Assembly (NCBI RefSeq): GCF_010093045.1
Contig: NZ_CP048115.1
Coordinates: forward strand, 2,542,001 to 2,606,000
Direction: 5' to 3'
DNA: 64,000 nt
Origin: Mucilaginibacter sp. 14171R-50
GTDB taxonomy: Bacteria; Bacteroidota; Bacteroidia; Sphingobacteriales; Sphingobacteriaceae
Shown: positions 62,857-64,000 of the stretch, piece after piece
How the letters are laid out: each line of letters opens with the position of its first letter
Numbering within the stretch: the first letter of the stretch is position 1
Program-made: the position numbers and the translations under genes
Notes under the pieces: model-generated
Told to the model about the DNA's origin: nothing
What the model saw: the letters and a program-made list of their open reading frames with translations, nothing else
Databases searched by the model: none

Positions 62857-63591
62857 TTACTGGTATTTAACCTGGCACAACTCGCAATAAAAACTTGCCC
62901 TGCGCGATCTGCCCGTATCTTTACTTATAAACGGCACATGGTTGCGGGGGCACTCTTTTTTATGATAGGCCTGCCAGTGCCTTTTTAAGGTGCCTTCTTT
63001 TCGTTGCTCTAAAAATTCAAAGCTATATAAAATGGTTTCGGTTATCAGTTCCTTAACCTTTTTGGGCGGCATTGCGGCCATAACGCTTTCGGGATGTATC
63101 CGGCTTCTGAAAAGGGCTTCATTTTTTATGATATTGCCCACGCCCGAAAATATCTGCTGATCCATTAGCGCGTCGCAGGCCAGCAGGCCCGGAATAGCTT
63201 TCATCTTTTTGATGGCCTTTTTGGTGTCCCATGCCTCACTCATTACATCGGCCTGCCAGTCGTACACCTCATCAAGCGGTTCTTCAATCAATTTTAACTG
63301 GCAAGCGTAAAAGTTTAGCTCGCCATCTTCAAATTGCAGATGCAGGCGCGGCGATTTTTCGGTGCGCGAGTTGATGCGGTAGGTGCCAAACATCATCATG
63401 TGTATGCGGATGGTAAACCCGGCGAAGCAAATCAAAAAATGTTTGCCCCAGCTTTTAAAAGCGGTAATGGTTTGGCCGGTAAGGATGCGGGTATCAAGCG
63501 TGCCGTTGTTACAGCTTGCAGCTATTACTTTTTGGCCTGTAAACGGCTGTAGTTTTTCTTTTAATATCAGTATGCTTGGCCCCTCAGGCAT
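62857..63591 (-). CDS. Fpg/Nei family DNA glycosylase with zinc finger (endonuclease VIII-like)
   Basis: Start taken at ATG 63591 because the protein must begin MPEGPS, as Pro2 and Glu3 are catalytic; the frame is open further upstream but this would bury the active N-terminus. The 244-residue product has SWGKHFLI with a beta-clamp Lys, IRIHMMMFG, a helix-two-turn-helix (DQQIFSGVGNIIKNEALFRSRIHPES) and a zinc finger CPRNH...CELC near the end (C/H-C-C form). It excises oxidised pyrimidines. The gene at 24513 is its zincless paralogue. Confidence 0.87.
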   Translation of the reverse strand: MPEGPSILILKEKLQPFTGQKVIAASCNNGTLDTRILTGQTITAFKSWGKHFLICFAGFTIRIHMMMFGTYRINSRTEKSPRLHLQFEDGELNFYACQLKLIEEPLDEVYDWQADVMSEAWDTKKAIKKMKAIPGLLACDALMDQQIFSGVGNIIKNEALFRSRIHPESVMAAMPPKKVKELITETILYSFEFLEQRKEGTLKRHWQAYHKKECPRNHVPFISKDTGRSRRASFYCELCQVKYQ

Positions 63592-63599
63592 GTTAACTG

Positions 63600-63785
63600 G
63601 TTTAGCCCCCCAACCCCCTGAAGGGGGAGCTTTATAAAAACAATTTAAAATAGCATTGTTTTTAAGGGATGAACAGAAAAATAGAAAGTAATATCGAACA
63701 CTGAATGTCGAATGTTGAATTTCGAAGTGATACTTTTTTACTTTCGCATTCAAAATCCGGCATTCAACATTCAATATTTACACCC
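63600..63785. repeat. Intergenic repeats upstream of the Nei-like gene
   Basis: A CCCCCCAACCCCCTGAAGGGGGAG segment at 63605-63631 is followed by ATTCAACATTC/GAATGTTGAAT-type inverted repeats at 63700-63780 (GAATGTCGAATGTTGAATTTCG and later GCATTCAACATTCAATATT). They resemble dispersed intergenic repeats of this group and hold no gene. Confidence 0.5.
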
Positions 63786-63799
63786 CTTAGAGCAGGGGG

Positions 63800-64000
63800 T
63801 TAATGCCCCTTCTTTCGCTTCAACAATCCGCCGGTGGTATCATCAACGCTTTGCTGCACTATAAAGGCGGCGGGGTCGATCTTCAATACCTCGCGTTTTA
63901 AAAGTGGTACTTCAAGCCTGGTAGCTACGGTGAAGATAATTTCGCGGGGAGAGTTGATGTGCCCATCCTTGCCATAGCCGCTTTTACCCTGGTAAACCGT
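63800..64000 (-). CDS. YitT/DUF2179 family membrane protein, C-terminal end only
   Basis: A frame open through the right edge, ending at 63800 (67 residues visible). It reads VYQGKSGYGKDGHINSPREIIFTVATRLEVPLLKREVLKIDPAAFIVQQ, the DUF2179 C-terminal cytoplasmic domain of YitT-type membrane proteins. The TM part lies outside the window. Function of YitT proteins is unknown. It ends in a basic KRKKGH tail. Confidence 0.75.
   Translation of the reverse strand, partial: TVYQGKSGYGKDGHINSPREIIFTVATRLEVPLLKREVLKIDPAAFIVQQSVDDTTGGLLKRKKGH

Noticed and set aside
62857..63774. The longer 305-residue version of the second Fpg/Nei glycosylase
   Set aside because: Its first 61 residues come from intergenic repeats; catalysis requires the protein to begin at MPEGPS (63591).
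1..64000. CRISPR arrays, tRNA and rRNA genes
   Set aside because: No regularly spaced direct repeats and no cloverleaf-type or rRNA-like sequence were noticed by eye; a covariance search would be needed to exclude a tRNA.

Overview
The window looks like a chromosomal segment of a Bacteroidota bacterium of the Sphingobacteriaceae, most like Mucilaginibacter or Pedobacter. The evidence is family content: DUF2723 membrane protein, RemB-like outer-membrane protein, DUF2851, DUF2130, an M20 deacetylase near argH, FtsK next to a LolA-like protein, GH16 and GH5 glucanases, and AurF-like diiron protein. Moderate GC, many single-gene transcription units and short AT-rich gaps agree. No rRNA, tRNA, CRISPR array, transposase or prophage module was recognised by eye.

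Layout. 1-13.5 kb holds a truncated metallophosphoesterase, a GH16 glucanase, small secreted proteins, a Lar-like zinc-ribbon protein, a HAD phosphatase, hydrolases, a ROK regulator, a CbpA/CbpM co-chaperone pair and an enoyl-CoA hydratase-like protein. 13.5-21 kb is the most distinctive region. On the minus strand, kaiC, two different kaiB genes and a PAS histidine kinase form a tight operon. Divergent from it is a five-PAS histidine kinase followed by a lone receiver protein. No KaiA-like gene is seen. 21-31 kb carries DUF983/AraC, a second HAD phosphatase, a zincless Fpg/Nei-like protein, a type III polyketide synthase with an isoprenylcysteine-methyltransferase-like partner (alkylpyrone type), and a 1006-residue DUF2723 protein. 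31-42 kb has a RemB-like protein, DUF2130, argE-like and argH separated by an inverted membrane-protein gene, YwbE, an MFS symporter, DUF2851 and PspC.

42-51 kb contains DUF72, an AraC-type regulator/SDR pair, two unknown genes that look co-transcribed, a Tat-type amidase lipoprotein, and a phosphodiesterase gene followed by two tandemly duplicated secreted proteins. 51-57 kb contains a GH5 glucanase, a BLUF photoreceptor, a PhnP-like metallo-hydrolase, a HGSNAT-like acyltransferase, an AurF-like diiron protein and LolA. 57-64 kb has ftsK, an AT-rich AAA ATPase fused to a DUF4435/TOPRIM-like domain (probable defence gene), an ankyrin protein, a second Fpg/Nei glycosylase with a zinc finger, and the end of a YitT-type protein.

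Intergenic spaces hold several dispersed palindromic repeat families; a ~200-bp unit recurs near 22.4 kb and 46.4 kb. Functions are assigned by reading motifs; no database search was run.
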